DNA from: Cyanidiococcus yangmingshanensis
Lineage: Eukaryota > Rhodophyta > Bangiophyceae > Cyanidiales > Cyanidiaceae
DNA length: 64,000 nucleotides
NCBI GenBank assembly: GCA_013995675.1
Contig: VWRR01000001.1
Location: forward strand, 124,001 to 188,000
Direction: 5' to 3'
The notes below the pieces were generated by a model. That model saw only the letters and a program-made list of their open reading frames with translations. It made no database searches and was not told the origin of the DNA. A program made the translations under genes and the position numbers. Shown piece by piece: positions 62,213 through 64,000 of this stretch (positions are counted from its first letter, which is position 1; each line of letters starts with the position of its first letter).

Positions 62213-63518
62213 CTAATCTTGGTCCCATTCGGAGCGCTCCCAAAAGTATCGGGGCGACTCTGCTGTCTTGGCTGTGAGGACATCCACGCCCGTACTCGTC
62301 ACCAGCAGCGTCTCTTCGAACTGTGCCGAACGCTGCCCGTCGCTGGTCACTGCTGTCCACTGGTCAGGCCAGAGCACATCCCTGGCACTGCCTTGACAAA
62401 TCATGGGTTCAATCGTAAACGTATTGCCTGCCTTGGCAGTGCCCGTTGTCTTGTTTTTGCGATAATGCGGAATATTTGGCGTCGCATGAAACAAACGATG
62501 AATAAAGTGTCCAGAGTATGTTCGAACAACGCTGTGTCCCAAGCGTTGGGCTTGTGCCTCGACGGCTACACCAATTTCGCGGAAAGGAACACCCGGTTTG
62601 ACGACACCAATGCCAGCTTGTAGGCAGTCGTATGCATTCTTCACCAGTATTCGGGAGGCGCGGTCGACACGACCCACCAGAAACGTCTCGTTCAAGTCGC
62701 CATGAAAGCCACCAACATAGAGCGTCACATCGATATTCACAATATCGCCGTCCGCAAGTGGTCTTCGGTCCGGGATTCCATGACAGATCACTTCGTTTAC
62801 CGAAGTGCAACAGGATTTCGGAAAACCGTAGTAGTTCAGCGGGGATGGGTAGGCGTCCCGCTCAATGCAAGCTTCGTGAACAATAGCGTCCAGCTCATCC
62901 GTCGTTACACCAACGTCGACAGCCCGTCCAGCAAGGTCGAGTACCTCTCGGGCGAGTCGACCGGCCCGACGCATTCCTTGTATCTCGTGAGGACGCAAAC
63001 ATGGTATCTGGTTCATGCGCTTCGCTGCCTCCTCTGAAGGGCGACACACCAGAATCAGCATAGTCTGGGCGCTGAACGGTGCGTGGCACAAGCCGGCGCG
63101 GAGTCACCTGCCATGGTCTCAACGAGCCAGTGTATCCTTGATAACCGCGAAAGCAGGCTGGTGGTGCCTCGGGCTCCGGACCAGTGCTGGAGGCGTTCTT
63201 TGCCTGCCCGCCCTGAAGCGTTCGCGCGATCAAAGCCAAGTGTAGCCGCTGGTGCAAAGGCCAAGTCCGCTGGAAACAGAGACTTGAACAGAAAAATGCA
63301 GGCGGCCCTTCTAGACCCAGCTGAATGCACGAGAGACAGCATAGCTCGGCGTCGGTGTCACAACCAGCAGCGGCACACTTGCGCCCTTGGCACGGAACGC
63401 TCCGTAGTTGCTGCGATGCTTCCTCTGCGGATTCTCCAGACCCCGTCCGGACCTTGGTTTGCATTGACGGTTGGTTTCCATCCGGATCCATGGAGGACAG
63501 AGATCCATATCGAGTCAT
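62213..63518 (-). CDS. MAP1: Methionine aminopeptidase 1 with zinc-finger leader, one +1 break
   Basis: Removes the initiator methionine from nascent cytosolic proteins. The first frame (ATG at 63518) has the eukaryote-specific ribosome-binding zinc finger ([30 protein letters not shown]), then [12 protein letters not shown] and VQRPDYAD. A +1 change near 63045-63030 enters the catalytic frame: [49 protein letters not shown], the metal aspartates in [26 protein letters not shown] and [10 protein letters not shown]. The usual GHGIH metal/active-site motif reads GHFIH here. Joined length is about 430 residues, right for MAP1A. The leader has an unusually low similarity before the finger. Confidence 0.93.
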
Positions 63519-63931
63519 CGGTGTGATCAGTGACACGCGAGGTCACTGCAACGTCAGTGCGTCGATAGACGATCTTCGAGGGCTGCAACAAACGTTTTTG
63601 GAGCCATGGTGTCGAAGCCGATCTCGTGATGCCAGGAGCGTCACTGTCAAGCCGTCTTCGTCTATTGATTTTACTGGTGTCCTGGTTGCTGGTTTGCATC
63701 CCAGCGAGGCGTGAACTCGTCCAGAATATCGACATTCTAGGACACAGCAGGGACGTTTGGTCCTCGATTCTGTGAAGCGGCATCCAGGAAAGTGCGGTTG
63801 CAACGGTCTGCGGTCGCTGGCGCTCGAGTCTCTCACGCGAGCAACGCTTGCTGCGACGGTCTCGTCGCCTTATTCCCGTTGGAAAGGCTTGATTGAAGGA
63901 TGCACAACGTCAGCATTTTCTTCATCTCGAA
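63519..63931. other. Divergent promoter region
   Basis: Between the MAP1 start and the gene leaving the right edge. A plus-strand frame to 63714 ([20 protein letters not shown]) and minus-strand frames are open but unrecognised. Confidence 0.35.
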
Positions 63932-64000
63932 ATGAGTAATGAACAGAGCTCGACGGCTCCGCGAAGACGTCGTTTTTCTGCCGCGACGCCAACAGAATTC
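63932..64000 (+). CDS. Start of a gene running off the right edge
   Basis: An ATG at 63932 is followed by 23 open codons to the edge, beginning MSNEQSSTAPRRRRFSAATP. A Ser/Thr-rich, basic start like this suits a cytosolic head of a membrane or nuclear protein. Too short for identification. Confidence 0.35.
   Translation, partial: MSNEQSSTAPRRRRFSAATPTEF

Noticed and set aside
1-64000. Reassignment of TGA to an amino acid
   Set aside because: Intact genes such as NOG2 use TGA as a normal end, and many frame changes in conserved genes occur well before any TGA, so reassignment does not explain them.
1-64000. Euplotes-like +1 shifting at stop codons
   Set aside because: In DAHP synthase, APS reductase, DUF4079, ankyrin and MAP1 homology places the shift many codons before the stop, and the contexts have nothing in common.
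1-64000. Transposons, integrated viral sequence, CRISPR arrays, rRNA genes
   Set aside because: No transposase, reverse transcriptase, capsid or integrase motif, no long direct or inverted repeat, no regularly spaced repeat, and no rRNA-like stretch was seen.

Overview
The window reads as nuclear DNA of a compact, intron-poor eukaryotic alga, most likely a cyanidiophyte red alga (Cyanidioschyzon or Cyanidiococcus type). The reasons are eukaryotic ribosomal and Golgi proteins (eS6, eS8, RLP24, ARL1, ALG2) mixed with plastid-type proteins (DUF4079, DUF3082, DUF2103, type II DAHP synthase, APS reductase) that carry basic, Ser/Thr-rich leaders; a moderate base composition judged by eye at a little over 50% GC; genes packed on both strands; and long genes without introns. 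I could not compare it with a genome, so species is inference.

Layout. 0-13 kb: a frame-broken unknown gene leaving the left edge, NOG2 (60S GTPase), a DBP4/DDX10 RNA helicase and a three-repeat MYB factor. 12-26 kb: several small unknown genes, a DnaJ-type zinc protein, a large FUSC-like double-bundle membrane protein, a coiled-coil protein and a DUF4079 plastid protein. 26-36 kb: adenylate kinase overlapping NAD kinase, unknown membrane proteins, a SET methyltransferase and eS6. 36-46 kb: small unknown genes, ARL1, a DUF3082-like protein, eS8 and RLP24. 46-64 kb: an ankyrin protein, APS reductase, type II DAHP synthase, a NodB/deacetylase-like membrane protein, a thioredoxin-like/DUF2103 fusion, ALG2, zinc-finger methionine aminopeptidase 1, and the first codons of a gene leaving the right edge.

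Themes. Five genes serve ribosome production or structure (NOG2, DBP4, eS6, eS8, RLP24). A second group is plastid metabolism (aromatic amino acids, sulfate reduction, conserved plastid membrane proteins). ARL1, ALG2 and FUSC belong to membranes and glycosylation.

The most striking property is that many otherwise convincing genes change reading frame, usually by +1, inside conserved sequence (DAHP synthase twice, APS reductase, ALG2, MAP1, DUF4079, ankyrin), while other long genes (NOG2, FUSC, SET, DUF2103, NAD kinase) are perfectly open. Residual base insertions in the assembly are the simplest explanation. Tiny introns or programmed shifting are possible in a few cases and are set out in the findings. 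Because of the breaks, many apparently intergenic stretches look like broken genes. I give these low confidence, since they were judged by eye. I saw no tRNA, rRNA, CRISPR array, transposon or viral element that I can support.
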